64,000 nt of DNA from Serratia proteamaculans (GCF_008830365.1 NZ_WBKI01000002.1:434001-498000); one strand, 5' to 3'. Numbered from the stretch's first letter, positions 18,611 through 28,654 are shown. Notes: generated from the letters alone by a model not told the origin. Numbers and translations are program-made.

Positions 18611-20623
18611 TCACGAAATAGCGATAAACTGCTCGCGCAGCTGGTGGATCTCATCACGCAAGCCTGCCGCCAACTCGAACTCCAGATTCTGTGCGTGGGT
18701 ATACATTTGCGCTTCCAGCTCGCGGATTTTTTGATCAAGGGCTTTTGGCGTGAGGTGTTGATATTGCGCGGCGTTTACCGCCGCCTTGCCTTTCCCTCGG
18801 CCCTTGCCGCGATTACCCGGTTTGCCCAGCTGCAATACATCGGAAACTTTCTTGTTCAGGCCCTGCGGCACGATGCCATTTTCTTCGTTGAACGCCTGCT
18901 GTTTGGCGCGACGACGTTCGGTCTCGCTTATCGCCCTGGCCATCGAGTCGGTAATTCTGTCACCGTAGAGGATCGCTTTACCATTGAGATTACGCGCCGC
19001 ACGACCAATGGTCTGGATTAACGAACGTTCGGAACGCAGGAAGCCTTCTTTATCTGCGTCCAGAATCGCCACCAGCGACACCTCAGGCATGTCCAGCCCC
19101 TCACGCAACAGGTTGATACCCACCAGCACGTCAAACTCGCCCAGGCGCAGGTCACGAATGATTTCGACCCGTTCCACTGTATCGATGTCCGAGTGCAGAT
19201 AGCGTACCCGCTCGCCGTGCTCTTCGAGATATTCGGTCAGGTCTTCCGCCATGCGTTTGGTCAGGGTTGTGACCAGTACGCGTTCGTTGATTGCCACCCG
19301 CTTGCGAATTTCAGACAGCAGGTCATCCACCTGGGTGGTCACCGGCCTGACTTCTATTAGAGGATCCAGCAAGCCGGTAGGGCGCACCACCTGATCGATA
19401 ATATCGTCGCCGGACTTCTCCAGCTCATATTTGCCCGGCGTGGCAGACACATAAATGGTCTGCGGCGCCAAAGCTTCAAACTCTTCAAAGCGCATCGGGC
19501 GGTTGTCCAGCGCCGACGGCAGGCGGAAACCGTATTCCACCAGCGTCTCTTTGCGCGAACGGTCGCCCTTGTACATAGCGCCGATTTGCGGAATGGTGAC
19601 GTGGGATTCATCGACCACCAGCAGGCCATCCGCCGGTAAATAATCAAACAGCGTCGGCGGTGGCTCGCCCTCTTTACGTCCGGACAGGTAGCGCGAATAG
19701 TTTTCAATGCCGGAGCAGTAGCCCAGTTCGTTCATCATCTCCAGATCAAACTGGGTGCGCTGCGTCAGGCGCTGTTCTTCCAGCAACTTGTTGTTGGCCA
19801 GCAACACCTTGCGCCGCTCGGCCAGATCCACTTTGATCTCTTCCATCGCCTGCAGGATCCGCTCACGCGGCGTCACGTAGTGCGACTTCGGGTAAATGGT
19901 AAAACGCTGGACCACCTGTTCGATCTGGCCGGTCAAAGGATCAAACAGCGAAAGCCGCTCGACTTCCTCATCAAACAGCTCGATGCGCAGCGCCAACTCG
20001 TCTGACTCCGCCGGGAAGACGTCGATCACCTCGCCGCGGACGCGGAAGGTTGCGCGCTGGAAGGCCTGATCGTTGCGGGCATATTGCAGCTCCGCCAAAC
20101 GACGCAGGATCGAACGCTGATCGATGATCATGCCCTTGGTCAGGTGCAGCATCATCTTCAGATACAGATCGGGATCGCCCAGGCCGTAAATCGCCGAGAC
20201 CGACGCCACCACGATCACATCGCGGCGCTCCAGCAATGCTTTGGTCGCGGAAAGACGCATCTGCTCGATGTGTTCGTTCACCGCAGCATCTTTTTCGATA
20301 AAGGTGTCGGAGCTGGGTACGTAGGCTTCCGGTTGGTAGTAGTCGTAGTAAGAAACAAAATACTCGACCGCATTCTCGGGAAAGAACTCTTTCATCTCGC
20401 CGTACAGCTGCGCCGCCAGCGTTTTGTTAGGTGCCAGCACCATGGTGGGCCGGTTCAGATCGGCTATCACATTGGCGACGGTAAATGTCTTGCCCGACCC
20501 GGTAACGCCCAGCAGCGTCTGGTGTGCCAGACCGTTTTCCAGGCCCTCTTCCAGCTTGCTGATGGCTTGTGGCTGATCGCCGGCCGGTTTGAATTCGGAA
20601 TGCAGTTTGAAAACTTTACTCAT
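18611..20623 (-). CDS. uvrB: Excinuclease ABC subunit B
   Basis: UvrB, 670 residues, is the damage-verifying helicase-like subunit of nucleotide excision repair. Walker A is [10 protein letters not shown] near residue 39. The beta-hairpin region [17 protein letters not shown] is present, with helicase motifs through [11 protein letters not shown]-terminal UVR domain (REL...[16 protein letters not shown]) binds UvrC. The LexA-type box upstream (20736-20751) indicates SOS control. Confidence 0.97.
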   Translation of the reverse strand: MSKVFKLHSEFKPAGDQPQAISKLEEGLENGLAHQTLLGVTGSGKTFTVANVIADLNRPTMVLAPNKTLAAQLYGEMKEFFPENAVEYFVSYYDYYQPEAYVPSSDTFIEKDAAVNEHIEQMRLSATKALLERRDVIVVASVSAIYGLGDPDLYLKMMLHLTKGMIIDQRSILRRLAELQYARNDQAFQRATFRVRGEVIDVFPAESDELALRIELFDEEVERLSLFDPLTGQIEQVVQRFTIYPKSHYVTPRERILQAMEEIKVDLAERRKVLLANNKLLEEQRLTQRTQFDLEMMNELGYCSGIENYSRYLSGRKEGEPPPTLFDYLPADGLLVVDESHVTIPQIGAMYKGDRSRKETLVEYGFRLPSALDNRPMRFEEFEALAPQTIYVSATPGKYELEKSGDDIIDQVVRPTGLLDPLIEVRPVTTQVDDLLSEIRKRVAINERVLVTTLTKRMAEDLTEYLEEHGERVRYLHSDIDTVERVEIIRDLRLGEFDVLVGINLLREGLDMPEVSLVAILDADKEGFLRSERSLIQTIGRAARNLNGKAILYGDRITDSMARAISETERRRAKQQAFNEENGIVPQGLNKKVSDVLQLGKPGNRGKGRGKGKAAVNAAQYQHLTPKALDQKIRELEAQMYTHAQNLEFELAAGLRDEIHQLREQFIAIS

Positions 20624-20735
20624 GGACTCGGCTACCCTGTGGAGATGTGCGCGCTCAGGCGGCCATTGAGCTGATGCTCAATTGATGGCCTCTAATTATG
20701 GAAAGCCCCGGCGATTTTTGCCAGTGCCTATGATA

Positions 20736-20751
20736 CTGGATATAAAACCAG
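20736..20751. promoter_or_regulatory. LexA (SOS) box of uvrB
   Basis: CTGGATATAAAACCAG has the CTG-N10-CAG layout of an SOS box with an AT-rich centre, flanked by TA on the left. It lies 113 bp before the uvrB start, as expected for this SOS gene. Confidence 0.75.
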
Positions 20752-21053
20752 CTTCAAGCGATTCGTCGCTTAAGCGTGCGCCAAACCAGGCCGAATGCAC
20801 CGTTGGGGTTACAGCCGCGTGACATTTTTATTGTCAATAACAGATTTATCCCCAAAATCCGTCACGAATTAACTTATTGATAGCACTGCGGCCAAAAATC
20901 ATACATAGAGACTTCATCAATACATTGGCCGCTTGATTTTAGTTAAAATATTGATAATTAATGATTTTACAAAAAAGACGAGATTGCGGACAAAGCGAAC
21001 AGAACCCGCGTCCGCTCTCACTTTAAACCAGTTTTCTCAATCTAATGCACAAG

Positions 21054-21078
21054 GTTATCCACAGGAATGGTGGATAAC
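21054..21078. repeat. DnaA-box-like inverted repeat
   Basis: GTTATCCAC and GTGGATAAC form a perfect 9-bp inverted repeat with a 7-base spacer. The left arm extends to TTATCCACA, the consensus DnaA box, and the right arm matches it at 8 of 9. It stands in the 1.1-kb gene-free segment between uvrB and urtE. Whether DnaA binds is unknown; no replication gene is nearby. Confidence 0.55.
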
Positions 21079-21303
21079 TCTCACCACCCCGCCCCGGCTG
21101 GGAGTTGCAGAAAGAGCGCTTTTTGCCGTTTCTGTCCGCCAAGATGACTTTTTTAGTTATTTTTTCACAATAATATCGCTTTGGTTATGCCGATTAATGC
21201 TAAAAAGCCCCATTGCCAAAAACGGATTTATCTCATTGCTGCCATCACCTGATGCATCTTGCTACAACCGACGAAATAGTTTGCACCATAAGCATTCTTC
21301 GCA

Positions 21304-21318
21304 GCACTGGAAGAGTGC
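21304..21318. promoter_or_regulatory. NtrC-type site (GCAC-N7-GTGC)
   Basis: GCACTGGAAGAGTGC is a dyad with the GCAC-N7-GTGC layout of NtrC enhancers. It lies about 120-130 bp before the candidate sigma-54 promoter, a normal enhancer distance. A weaker half-site TGCACCA is at 21282-21288. Confidence 0.5.
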
Positions 21319-21361
21319 AAAAATCGTCCGCGTTAACTTTCCCCTCTATTTTCACTTGGTC

Positions 21362-21427
21362 CGCCAGGCCCGTCCTGGCGCGAAAAACCGTTAACAAGGC
21401 AATAACAATCCTGTTTTTAACGGTTTT
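21362..21427. repeat. Two adjacent inverted repeats upstream of urtE
   Basis: CGCCAGG/CCTGGCG (21362-21368 and 21374-21380) is a 7-bp perfect pair with a 5-base loop. AAAACCGTTAA/TTAACGGTTTT (21384-21394 and 21417-21427) is an 11-bp perfect pair with a 22-base spacer. They directly precede another repeat at 21438-21461. Function unknown. Confidence 0.6.
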
Positions 21428-21434
21428 ATAAAGT

Positions 21435-21461
21435 TGGCCCAAGGGTTGCATTACCCTTGGG
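21435..21461 (+). promoter_or_regulatory. Candidate sigma-54 promoter overlapping a perfect inverted repeat
   Basis: TGGCCC-N5-TTGC (21435-21449) keeps the GG-N10-GC spacing of -24/-12 promoters; transcription would start near 21460. The same bases belong to a perfect 9-bp inverted repeat, CCCAAGGGT/ACCCTTGGG (21438-21446 and 21453-21461). The promoter match could therefore be coincidental and the site could instead be a hairpin or operator. Confidence 0.45.
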
Positions 21462-21549
21462 TGGCAAAAGTTCGATCGGGATAAATAACCGGGATGTAAT
21501 GGCGGAATTATCCGCTGTAATTTTGCGTACGGACGGAAGTAAAACAACC

Positions 21550-21733
21550 GCTCTTTACTTGATAAAGACTAAAGAGCACGGACAAGCCGACAATAACTGC
21601 GTTTTCTGCCTATGTATCACTTGTTTTACCCGAATTTAAACTGCCTGGTAAAAGGCAGTCATTCAGCACTTTATTCTGGACATTAAAGCACTCGGGAAAG
21701 AAACCGCTACTGTGAAAACGGTGGCAAGGAGTG
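21550..21733 (+). other. Hairpin-rich untranslated leader before urtE
   Basis: If transcription starts near 21460, urtE has a leader of about 300 bases. It contains GCTCTTTA/TAAAGAGC (21550-21557 and 21570-21577), ACTGCC/GGCAGT (21640-21645 and 21654-21659), and a nested structure CACTC/GAGTG (21689-21693 and 21729-21733) around ACCG/CGGT. I do not recognise a known riboswitch here, and no conserved reading frame is evident. Confidence 0.4.
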
Positions 21734-21761
21734 GAATACGATTCTTTGAGGAGAATGCCGG

Positions 21762-22472
21762 ATGTTGAGTTTAAGGTCAGTGAATCAGTTTTACGGGCAA
21801 ACCCATACCCTGTGGGACATCAATCTGGAATTGCCGCGCGGCCAGTGCACGGTGCTTATCGGCCGTAACGGCGTGGGCAAGACCACGCTGGTGAACTGCA
21901 TCATGGGCCATTTGCCGGTGGTCAGTGGCAGCATGACCTGGCAGTTGGCGGATGAACCGCCACAAAACCTGCTGCGGCAACCGGTGGAAACCCGCACCGC
22001 GCTGGGGATCAGCTATGTTCCGCAAGGACGACAAATCTTTTCGCAGCTCAGCGTAGAGGAAAACCTGCAGGTAGCGCTGATGGCCGGCCGCGATAAAAAC
22101 CGCCGCATTCCGCCTTTGATTTATAACCTGTTCCCCAACCTGCGAGAAATGCGCAGCCGCAGAGCCGGCGATTTGTGCGACGGCGAGCAGCAGCAACTGG
22201 CGATTGGTCGCGCCCTGGTGCTGGAGCCGGAACTGTTGATCCTCGATGAACCCACCAACGGCGTGCAACCCACCATTGCTGCCGATATCGGTAACGTGAT
22301 CCGCAAACTTAACCGCGAACTGGGTATGACTATCCTGCTGGTGGAACACAAGCTGCCGTTTGTCCGTCGCGTGGCGGACCGTTTCTGCCTGATGGATCAG
22401 GGGCGCAGCGTAGCCGATGGCACGCTGGAACAGTTGGACGAGGAGTTGATTAATGCCTACCTGGCAGTTTGA
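21762..22472 (+). CDS. urtE: Orphan UrtE-like ABC transporter ATPase
   Basis: This 236-residue ATPase is most like UrtE, one of two ATPases of the urea transporter UrtABCDE (HAAT family, related to LivF). It has Walker A GRNGVGKTTL, Q-loop region SYVPQGRQIF, Walker B LLILDEPTNGVQPT and switch His in LLVEHKLPFV. The signature motif is unusual: GDLCDGEQQQLAIGRAL where the family has LSGGQQQQLAIARAL. No urtABCD, urease or other transporter subunit is next to it. It may be a remnant of a deleted operon or may serve a permease encoded elsewhere. A GAGGAG ribosome binding site precedes the ATG. Confidence 0.75.
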   Translation: MLSLRSVNQFYGQTHTLWDINLELPRGQCTVLIGRNGVGKTTLVNCIMGHLPVVSGSMTWQLADEPPQNLLRQPVETRTALGISYVPQGRQIFSQLSVEENLQVALMAGRDKNRRIPPLIYNLFPNLREMRSRRAGDLCDGEQQQLAIGRALVLEPELLILDEPTNGVQPTIAADIGNVIRKLNRELGMTILLVEHKLPFVRRVADRFCLMDQGRSVADGTLEQLDEELINAYLAV

Positions 22473-22478
22473 GGCCGT

Positions 22479-22505
22479 GAACTGGGGAAAATACTTCCCC
22501 AGTTC
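22479..22505 (+). terminator. Hairpin just after urtE
   Basis: Perfect 11-bp arms GAACTGGGGAA and TTCCCCAGTTC surround AATAC, starting 7 bases after the urtE stop codon. There is no U-run downstream, so termination could be weak or factor-assisted; the stem would at least protect the 3' end. Confidence 0.5.
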
Positions 22506-22585
22506 AGACTGCTGGCAAAGCCCGTTATTAGGGAGAGCGCACCGAGGAGCGCCAAGCCTAGGTATCTCTGGTTCAAAAACAACTG

Positions 22586-23260
22586 TTATAAAACGCTCAA
22601 ATCAAGATAGTGCCCCAAAGCCTGCCGTTCGGGTTCGGCCAGATGGGGGATCTCTCCCAGCAATGGCGCTGGCAGCATGCGGCGCAGCGTGGTCAGATAT
22701 TCCTGATGGCGAAGGCCCGGCGCACTGACGTCGTTGGCAACCCAGCCCACCAGCGACAATCCCGCCTGTTGGATCGCCTGCGCGGTCAGCACGGCATGGT
22801 TAATGCAACCCAGTTTGATGCCCACCACCAGGATCACCGGCAGTTGCTCCCGCTGTACCCAGTCGGCGAAGGTATGCTGCCCGGAAAGCGGCGTAAACCA
22901 ACCGCCTGCCCCCTCGATCAACACCCAGTCAGCCCTTTGCTCCAGGTGGCGCAGACCGGCGGAAAGCCGGGCTAGCTCGATTGGCCGCCCCTCGTCGGCA
23001 CTGACAATGTGCGGCGAAGTCGGTTCGGCAAACACATAAGGATTCACTTCTTCGTAGCTCAGCGCCACGGCGCTGTTGGCCTGCAATGCCAGCGCATCGC
23101 CGTTGCGCAGCCCCTCGGCCGTCATGTCACTGCCGGAAGCGACCGGCTTGTAACCAGCCGTGCGATAACCCGCCGAATTGGCCGCCTGCAACAAGGCGCT
23201 GCTGGCCACGGTTTTACCCACTTCGGTATCGGTGCCGGTGACGAACCAACGCTTAATCAC
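22586..23260 (-). CDS. bioD: Dethiobiotin synthase BioD
   Basis: BioD, 224 residues, makes dethiobiotin from 7,8-diaminopelargonate, CO2 and ATP. The P-loop GTDTEVGKTVASS is at the N-terminus, and KPVASG and EGAGGWFTPL mark the substrate sites. It is the last gene of bioBFCD, and its start overlaps the end of bioC by 8 bp. Confidence 0.95.
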   Translation of the reverse strand: MIKRWFVTGTDTEVGKTVASSALLQAANSAGYRTAGYKPVASGSDMTAEGLRNGDALALQANSAVALSYEEVNPYVFAEPTSPHIVSADEGRPIELARLSAGLRHLEQRADWVLIEGAGGWFTPLSGQHTFADWVQREQLPVILVVGIKLGCINHAVLTAQAIQQAGLSLVGWVANDVSAPGLRHQEYLTTLRRMLPAPLLGEIPHLAEPERQALGHYLDLSVL

Positions 23261-24020
23261 GATAAATCACTCCATAAACCAGATGATAGCTGAGCGGGAA
23301 TTGTCCACCATGGCGCGGATAGGCAGCCTGCAAGGCGGCAAGCCGCCGACGGGACAGCAAACCGGCTTCGCGCCCCTGATGCAAATGGGTGGCGCCGATC
23401 CCCTTGAGCGATCGCATCAGCGCCATCACATCAGGATAATGCAGGGTTTGCCGCTCCGTCTCCAGACGGTGACGATAGCCGGCGCAGGCCGCGTCGATCT
23501 GCGCCAGCGGCAGAAAGTCGTTCACATGGCGTTCGCCGTCTACCTGCTGCCAGGCATCGCCCAGTTCGCCCAGCGATCCTTCCGCCAGGGTAGAAAACAA
23601 AATCACGCCACCCGGCCGGGTTACCCGGTACAACTCCGCCAAAGCGCGCGGTAAATCGCTGCACCATTGCACCACCAGGCTGCTGAAACAGATATCCACC
23701 GCGGCCGCAGGCAGCGGCACATTTTCGATATCCCCCAACAGATAGTGGTCCGCAGCCTGCTGCTGGCGGGCGAATGCCAACATGCCCGGCGCCAGATCGA
23801 GCGCGGTGACCTGCTTGCCGAGTTCGCGCCAGCGACGGCTAAAGTGACCGGTGCCACAACCTGCATCGAGCAGTTGCTCGCCCCGATGCTCCGCCCCCAT
23901 CTCCAGCAAGCGCTCACCGACGTCGCGTTGCAGTGCCGCCGCCGAATCATAACTGCCCGCCGCACGGCTGAAAGCCGAGGCGACCGCCTGCTTGTTGACC
24001 GGCTCAAAGGCTGACGTCAT
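23253..24020 (-). CDS. bioC: Malonyl-ACP O-methyltransferase BioC
   Basis: BioC, 255 residues, is the SAM-dependent methyltransferase that caps malonyl-ACP so that fatty acid synthase can build the pimelate chain. The motif [15 protein letters not shown] (SAM motif I) and the [16 protein letters not shown] region are present. It overlaps bioF by 17 bp and bioD by 8 bp, so the operon is tightly coupled. The esterase partner bioH is not in this window. Confidence 0.94.
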   Translation of the reverse strand: MTSAFEPVNKQAVASAFSRAAGSYDSAAALQRDVGERLLEMGAEHRGEQLLDAGCGTGHFSRRWRELGKQVTALDLAPGMLAFARQQQAADHYLLGDIENVPLPAAAVDICFSSLVVQWCSDLPRALAELYRVTRPGGVILFSTLAEGSLGELGDAWQQVDGERHVNDFLPLAQIDAACAGYRHRLETERQTLHYPDVMALMRSLKGIGATHLHQGREAGLLSRRRLAALQAAYPRHGGQFPLSYHLVYGVIYRD

Positions 24021-25155
24021 GCAATACCTCCAGCAGACGATCGATATCCTGCGGTTGATGCGCCGCCGTCAGGGTAATACGCAGACGCGCCCCGCCCGGT
24101 GGCACCGTTGGCGGACGAATAGCGCTCACCCACAGCCCCTGTTCGCGCAGACTTTGCGCCAGATCGAGCGCTCGTTGGTTATCACCCACCAGCAAAGGCT
24201 GTATGGCGGTAACCGACTCCGTCAGGCTGAGCGACAACTGGGCTGCCCCCTGACGGAGACGCTGAATATTATCCTGCAGCCGGGCACGCAATTCGTCGCC
24301 CTGTTGAATGCAATGCAACGCCGCCTGCAATGCGCAAGCCTGCGCCGGTGGCATCGAGGTGCTGTAAATCAAATGGCGGGCAAACTGCAGCAGATATTCG
24401 GCGGTGGGTTCATCACACAACACTGCGGCACCGCTGAGGCCAAAGGCTTTGCCGAAAGTGACCACCAACAGTTCGGGCCGTACACCCTGCTGCCAGCAAC
24501 TGCCGCGCCCCTGCTCGCCGTGTACGCCGATACCGTGGGCGTCATCGACCATCAGCCAGGCCCCCGCCGCGCGGGTCAAACGGTGCAGCTCCGCCAGTGG
24601 CGCACTGTCGCCGTCCATGCTGAATACCCCTTCGGTCACCGCCAACATTTGACCGTCGCAGGGTTTGGCGAGTAAATCAGCCAGCGCCTGGGGCTGATTA
24701 TGACGAAAACGACGCAACTGGGCCGGTGAGTGGGCAGCCGCCTCCAGTAAAGAAGCATGGCTGAGCCGGTCGGCTAAAATACGATCCTCGGCCTGCATCA
24801 GAGCCGCCAGCAGCGCCTGATTGGCGGCATAGCCAGAGATAAACAGCAACGCACGCGGGTAGCCAAGCCAGTCCGCCAGTTGCTGTTCCAGCACCTGATG
24901 TGCCGTAGAAAAACCGGTAACGTGACCAGAGCCACCGCTGCCGACCCCATACTGCTGCGCGCCCTGCTGCCAGGCGGCGATCACCTGGGCATTCTGGCTC
25001 AGGCCAAGGTAGTCATTGCCGGAGAAATTCAGGTAATGCTCGCCATTAAGCTGAATATGGCGACCATTGCCGCCCTGATTCACCTGGCGACGGCGGTAAG
25101 CGGCGCTCTGTTGCCGCTCCTCCAGCGCTTGTTCAATGCGTTGTTGCCAGCTCAT
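24004..25155 (-). CDS. bioF: 8-amino-7-oxononanoate synthase BioF
   Basis: BioF, 383 residues, is the PLP enzyme that condenses pimeloyl-ACP with alanine. It shows the [16 protein letters not shown] region, [16 protein letters not shown], and the PLP-binding lysine in [14 protein letters not shown]. Its ATG shares one base with the bioB stop codon. Confidence 0.96.
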   Translation of the reverse strand: MSWQQRIEQALEERQQSAAYRRRQVNQGGNGRHIQLNGEHYLNFSGNDYLGLSQNAQVIAAWQQGAQQYGVGSGGSGHVTGFSTAHQVLEQQLADWLGYPRALLFISGYAANQALLAALMQAEDRILADRLSHASLLEAAAHSPAQLRRFRHNQPQALADLLAKPCDGQMLAVTEGVFSMDGDSAPLAELHRLTRAAGAWLMVDDAHGIGVHGEQGRGSCWQQGVRPELLVVTFGKAFGLSGAAVLCDEPTAEYLLQFARHLIYSTSMPPAQACALQAALHCIQQGDELRARLQDNIQRLRQGAAQLSLSLTESVTAIQPLLVGDNQRALDLAQSLREQGLWVSAIRPPTVPPGGARLRITLTAAHQPQDIDRLLEVLHDVSL

Positions 25156-26192
25156 TACAGTGCCGCGTTGTAAAACTCAGCGGTATCCGCCTGCATCAAC
25201 TGCGCAGCCAGCGCCTGCTGTTGCTGGTTGTCGCCGTGCTCGGTTTCGGTCTGCTGCGGGTTCAGGCCCAGTTTGCGGAACAACTGCAGGTCTTTGTCTT
25301 CTTCCGGGTTTGGCGTAGTCAGCAGTTTGCAGCCATAGAAGATCGAGTTGGCACCGGCCATAAAGCACATCGCCTGAGTTTGCTCGTTCATCTGCTCACG
25401 GCCGGCGGAAAGACGCACGTAAGAAGCCGGCATCATGATGCGTGCCACCGCAATGGTGCGGATGAAATCAAACGGATCGACGTCTTCGTTATCGGCCAGC
25501 GGCGTGCCTTTGACCTTCACCAGCATGTTGATCGGTACGCTCTCCGGCGGCGTCGGCAGATTGGCCAATTGCACCAGCAGCCCGGCGCGGTCACGCACCG
25601 TTTCACCCAGCCCGACAATGCCGCCGGAACAGACTTTAATGCCCGCGCCGCGCACTTTACCCAGGGTATCCAGACGTTCCTGATAGCTGCGAGTGGTGAT
25701 GATATTGCCGTAAAATTCCGGCGAGGTGTCCAGGTTATGGTTGTAGTAATCCAGCCCGGCATCCGCCAGCCGTTCCGCCTGCGTACCATCCAGCGTGCCC
25801 AGCGTCATGCAGGTTTCCATGCCCATCGCCTTCACCCCTTGCACCATCTGTTGCAGGTAAGGCATATCGCGCTCGTGCGGGTTTTTCCACGCCGCTCCCA
25901 TACAGAAACGGGTCGATCCATTCGCCTTGGCCTTACGCGCCGATTCCAGCACCTGCTCCACCTGCATTAGCCGCTCCGACTCCAGGCCGGTTTTGTAGCG
26001 CGAACTTTGCGGACAGTACTTGCAGTCTTCCGGACAGGCGCCGGTCTTGATTGATAACAGCGTGCTCACCTGCACCTGACGTGGGTCAAAGTGCTGGCGA
26101 TGAACCGTCTGGGCTTCAAACAACAGTTCAAGCAGGGGTTTATCAAACAGGGTCTGGGCAAGACCCACTGTCCAGTGAATGCGATCGGCCAT
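25155..26192 (-). CDS. bioB: Biotin synthase BioB
   Basis: BioB, 345 residues, inserts sulfur into dethiobiotin. It is a radical SAM enzyme with CPEDCKYC for the 4Fe-4S cluster and conserved downstream residues ([23 protein letters not shown]) for the auxiliary cluster. The ATG at 26192 gives MADRIHWT; a GTG one codon earlier is less likely. It heads the leftward bioBFCD operon and is divergent from bioA. Confidence 0.97.
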   Translation of the reverse strand: MADRIHWTVGLAQTLFDKPLLELLFEAQTVHRQHFDPRQVQVSTLLSIKTGACPEDCKYCPQSSRYKTGLESERLMQVEQVLESARKAKANGSTRFCMGAAWKNPHERDMPYLQQMVQGVKAMGMETCMTLGTLDGTQAERLADAGLDYYNHNLDTSPEFYGNIITTRSYQERLDTLGKVRGAGIKVCSGGIVGLGETVRDRAGLLVQLANLPTPPESVPINMLVKVKGTPLADNEDVDPFDFIRTIAVARIMMPASYVRLSAGREQMNEQTQAMCFMAGANSIFYGCKLLTTPNPEEDKDLQLFRKLGLNPQQTETEHGDNQQQQALAAQLMQADTAEFYNAAL

Positions 26193-26246
26193 CACGGCGT
26201 CTCCAAAAATGAAAAAAGTGTCGTCAGTTTAGATATTGTGGATATA

Positions 26247-26280
26247 CTGTCAACCATTACGAACATCATTTGGTTTACAA
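26247..26280. promoter_or_regulatory. BirA operator between bioB and bioA
   Basis: CTGTCAACC and GGTTTACAA are separated by 16 bases, the same layout as the E. coli bio operator, TTGTAAACC-N16-GGTTTACAA. Biotinyl-AMP-bound BirA would block both divergent promoters. The right half ends 2 bp before the bioA ATG. Confidence 0.9.
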
Positions 26281-26282
26281 GT

Positions 26283-27557
26283 ATGTCTATCACTGCCTCC
26301 GACCTTGAATTCGACCAGCGCCATATCTGGCACCCTTACACTTCAATGAGTCACCCACTGCCCTGTTACCCGGTAGAGGCCGCCAGCGGCGTTGAACTGC
26401 AGTTGGCCAATGGTCGACGCCTGGTTGACGGTATGTCGTCCTGGTGGGCAGCCATTCACGGCTATAACCACCCGCAGCTGAACCTGGCTGCCACGCAACA
26501 GCTGGAAAAAATGTCGCACGTGATGTTCGGCGGCATTACCCATCCTGCGGCTATTGCCCTGTGCCGCAGCCTGGTGGCCATGACGCCGGAAGCATTGCAG
26601 TGCGTGTTCCTGGCGGATTCCGGCTCGGTGGCGGTGGAGGTGTCGCTGAAGATGGCGCTGCAATACTGGCAGGCGCGCGGGGAACGGCGGCAACGCATTT
26701 TGACCCTGCGTCACGGCTATCATGGCGATACCTTTGGTGCGATGTCGGTGTGCGATCCGGACAACTCAATGCACAGCCTGTATCAGGGTTATCTGGCACC
26801 ACACCTGTTCGCTACCGCGCCGCAGTGCGGTTTCGATCAGGCCTGGGATGAAAATGATATCGCGCCGTTTGCCGCCCTGCTGGAACAGCATGCCGGGGAA
26901 GTGGCGGCAGTGATCCTCGAACCGGTGGTTCAGGGTGCCGGTGGCATGCGCATCTACCATCCGACCTATCTCAAACGGGTGCGTGAACTGTGTGACCGCC
27001 ATCAGGTGCTGTTGATTGCCGACGAAATCGCCACCGGCTTCGGCCGCACCGGCAAGCTGTTCGCCTGTGAACATGCTGACGTGGTGCCGGATATCTTGTG
27101 CCTGGGCAAGGCGCTGACCGGCGGCTATATGACGCTTTCCGCCACCCTGACCACCCGTCACGTGGCGGAGACCATCAGTAAGGGCGCTGCGGGCTGCTTT
27201 ATGCACGGACCTACCTTTATGGGCAACCCGCTGGCCTGCGCAGTGGCTAACGCCAGCCTGTCACTGTTGGCGGAAAACCGCTGGCAGCAGCAGGTCGCCG
27301 CTATCGAAAGCCAATTGAAACAGCGGTTATTACCGCTGAAGGCGCTGCCAAAAGTGGCGGATGTACGGGTGCTGGGGGCAATTGGCGTGGTGGAAATGCG
27401 TGAATCTGTCGACGTGGCGCAGCTACAGCGTGGCTTTGTCGAGCGTGGCGTGTGGATCCGGCCCTTTGGCAAACTGATTTATTTAATGCCGCCGTACATC
27501 ATTGAACCTGAACAACTCAGCCGCTTGACCGACGCAGTGACGGCCGCGGTACAGTAA
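26283..27557 (+). CDS. bioA: Adenosylmethionine-8-amino-7-oxononanoate aminotransferase BioA
   Basis: BioA, 424 residues, transfers the amino group of SAM to 8-amino-7-oxononanoate. Features include [10 protein letters not shown] at the N-terminus, [31 protein letters not shown], and the PLP lysine in [11 protein letters not shown]. The ATG at 26283 follows the BirA operator directly; upstream frame extension lies inside bioB on the opposite strand. Confidence 0.96.
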   Translation: MSITASDLEFDQRHIWHPYTSMSHPLPCYPVEAASGVELQLANGRRLVDGMSSWWAAIHGYNHPQLNLAATQQLEKMSHVMFGGITHPAAIALCRSLVAMTPEALQCVFLADSGSVAVEVSLKMALQYWQARGERRQRILTLRHGYHGDTFGAMSVCDPDNSMHSLYQGYLAPHLFATAPQCGFDQAWDENDIAPFAALLEQHAGEVAAVILEPVVQGAGGMRIYHPTYLKRVRELCDRHQVLLIADEIATGFGRTGKLFACEHADVVPDILCLGKALTGGYMTLSATLTTRHVAETISKGAAGCFMHGPTFMGNPLACAVANASLSLLAENRWQQQVAAIESQLKQRLLPLKALPKVADVRVLGAIGVVEMRESVDVAQLQRGFVERGVWIRPFGKLIYLMPPYIIEPEQLSRLTDAVTAAVQ

Positions 27558-27561
27558 TCGA

Positions 27562-27963
27562 TCACCAATGCTGGTCCAGATAACGGGCCAGCAACACCAG
27601 ACACCCCACCCACAGCAGAATAATCATCACCGCAGCCATACGGCCGGTAGGATTATCGATGCGCCGCTGCGCTTTCTCCCGAAACTCCGCCATCAGCGGC
27701 TTGGGGATCAACCGCACCGCCAGCATGATGCCCAGCGGCACAATAATCACGTCGTCCAGATAGCCCAGCACCGGAATAAAGTCCGGGATCAGATCGATAG
27801 GCGATACCGCATAACCCGCCACCAGCAGGGCGATCAATTTGGCATACCAGGGCGTGCGCCGGTCACGGGCTGCCAGCCAAAGAGCATAAATATCGCGCTT
27901 GATGCCCTTGGCCCAGCGGCGCAGCCAGCCAAACCACGGCGTGCGTTTTTTTAATGAAATCAT
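27562..27963 (-). CDS. YkvA-family (DUF1232) membrane protein
   Basis: This 133-residue protein has the DUF1232 core WYAKLIALLVAGYAVSPIDL, followed by IPDFIPVLGYLDDVIIV, and a C-terminal membrane helix (AAVMIILLWVGCLVLLA). The N-terminus is basic. The family is widespread, membrane-bound and of unknown function. It converges with bioA, ending 4 bp from the bioA stop, with no clear terminator between them. Confidence 0.85.
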   Translation of the reverse strand: MISLKKRTPWFGWLRRWAKGIKRDIYALWLAARDRRTPWYAKLIALLVAGYAVSPIDLIPDFIPVLGYLDDVIIVPLGIMLAVRLIPKPLMAEFREKAQRRIDNPTGRMAAVMIILLWVGCLVLLARYLDQHW

Positions 27964-28129
27964 GGTTACTTTATATCGAGCTGTGAATGATTGATTTCGC
28001 GAATGTAGCCTCGCGGTTAATTATGGTAACCCATAGGTGAGGCGACTGGCGAGGTACAATGCTGCTTGTGTTGTTCCGGCAAAACGATCTAGCTTAAGGC
28101 TCTGCTTTTACCGACAACAAGGAGTCACC

Positions 28130-28612
28130 ATGACTTTTCGTTTGTACAGCAATGAGTTGCAAGACGGTGCAAAAATGCCGGAACGTCAGGTGTTTAACGG
28201 CATGGGCTATCACGGCGATAACCTGTCGCCGCACCTCGCCTGGGATGGCGTACCGGAGGGTACTAAAAGCTTCGTGATTTCGGTTTACGATCCCGATGCC
28301 CCAACCGGCTCCGGCTGGTGGCACTGGGTGGTAGCCAATATTCCGGCGGCAACGCGCGAACTGCCCGCTGGCGCCGGCTCCGATAAAGGGGGTTTACCGG
28401 CCGGTGCTATCCAGACCCGTACCGATTTTGGTTCCGCCGGTTACGGCGGCGCTGCCCCACCGCAGGGCGAAAGTCACCGCTATCACTTCACAGTGCATGC
28501 GCTGGACGTGGAAAGCATCGAGGTGGATGAAGGCTCCAGCGGCGCGCTGGTCGGTTTTAACGTGCACTTCCATAGCCTCGGCAGTGCCACGCTGACGGTG
28601 AAGTACAGCTGA
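28130..28612 (+). CDS. ybhB: YbhB/YbcL family Raf kinase inhibitor-like protein
   Basis: This is a PEBP-fold protein of 160 residues with the signature NLSPHLAWDGVPEGTKSF, VYDPDAPTGSGWWHWVV and GYGGAAPPQGESHRYHFTV. Bacterial members bind small anions; the substrate and role are not established. The ATG at 28130 follows AAGGAGTCACC, a strong ribosome binding site. The gene order bio-ybhB matches E. coli. Confidence 0.92.
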   Translation: MTFRLYSNELQDGAKMPERQVFNGMGYHGDNLSPHLAWDGVPEGTKSFVISVYDPDAPTGSGWWHWVVANIPAATRELPAGAGSDKGGLPAGAIQTRTDFGSAGYGGAAPPQGESHRYHFTVHALDVESIEVDEGSSGALVGFNVHFHSLGSATLTVKYS

Positions 28613-28628
28613 TTTTTTGGCAAACTAA

Positions 28629-28648
28629 GGGGCGAATGTATTCGCCCC
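28629..28648 (+). terminator. Terminator between ybhB and pgl
   Basis: GGGGCGAAT and ATTCGCCCC form a perfect 9-bp stem across a 2-base loop position, followed by CCAGGTTTTATTT. It lies between convergent genes and best suits ybhB. Confidence 0.75.
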
Positions 28649-28654
28649 CAGGTT

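Noticed and set aside
18504-18614. N-terminal extension of the VF530 gene
   Set aside because: The additional residues are not family-like and run into the uvrB stop; the ATG at 18503 begins the conserved domain.
20933-21394. 153-codon frame in the uvrB-urtE gap
   Set aside because: The translation has no recognisable domain, runs across several inverted repeats, and has no ribosome binding site; probably non-coding.
21686-21735. Cobalamin-riboswitch-like fragment CCGCTACTGTGA before urtE
   Set aside because: Only this short piece resembles the motif; the other conserved parts of a cobalamin riboswitch are not seen, and urtE is not a B12 gene.
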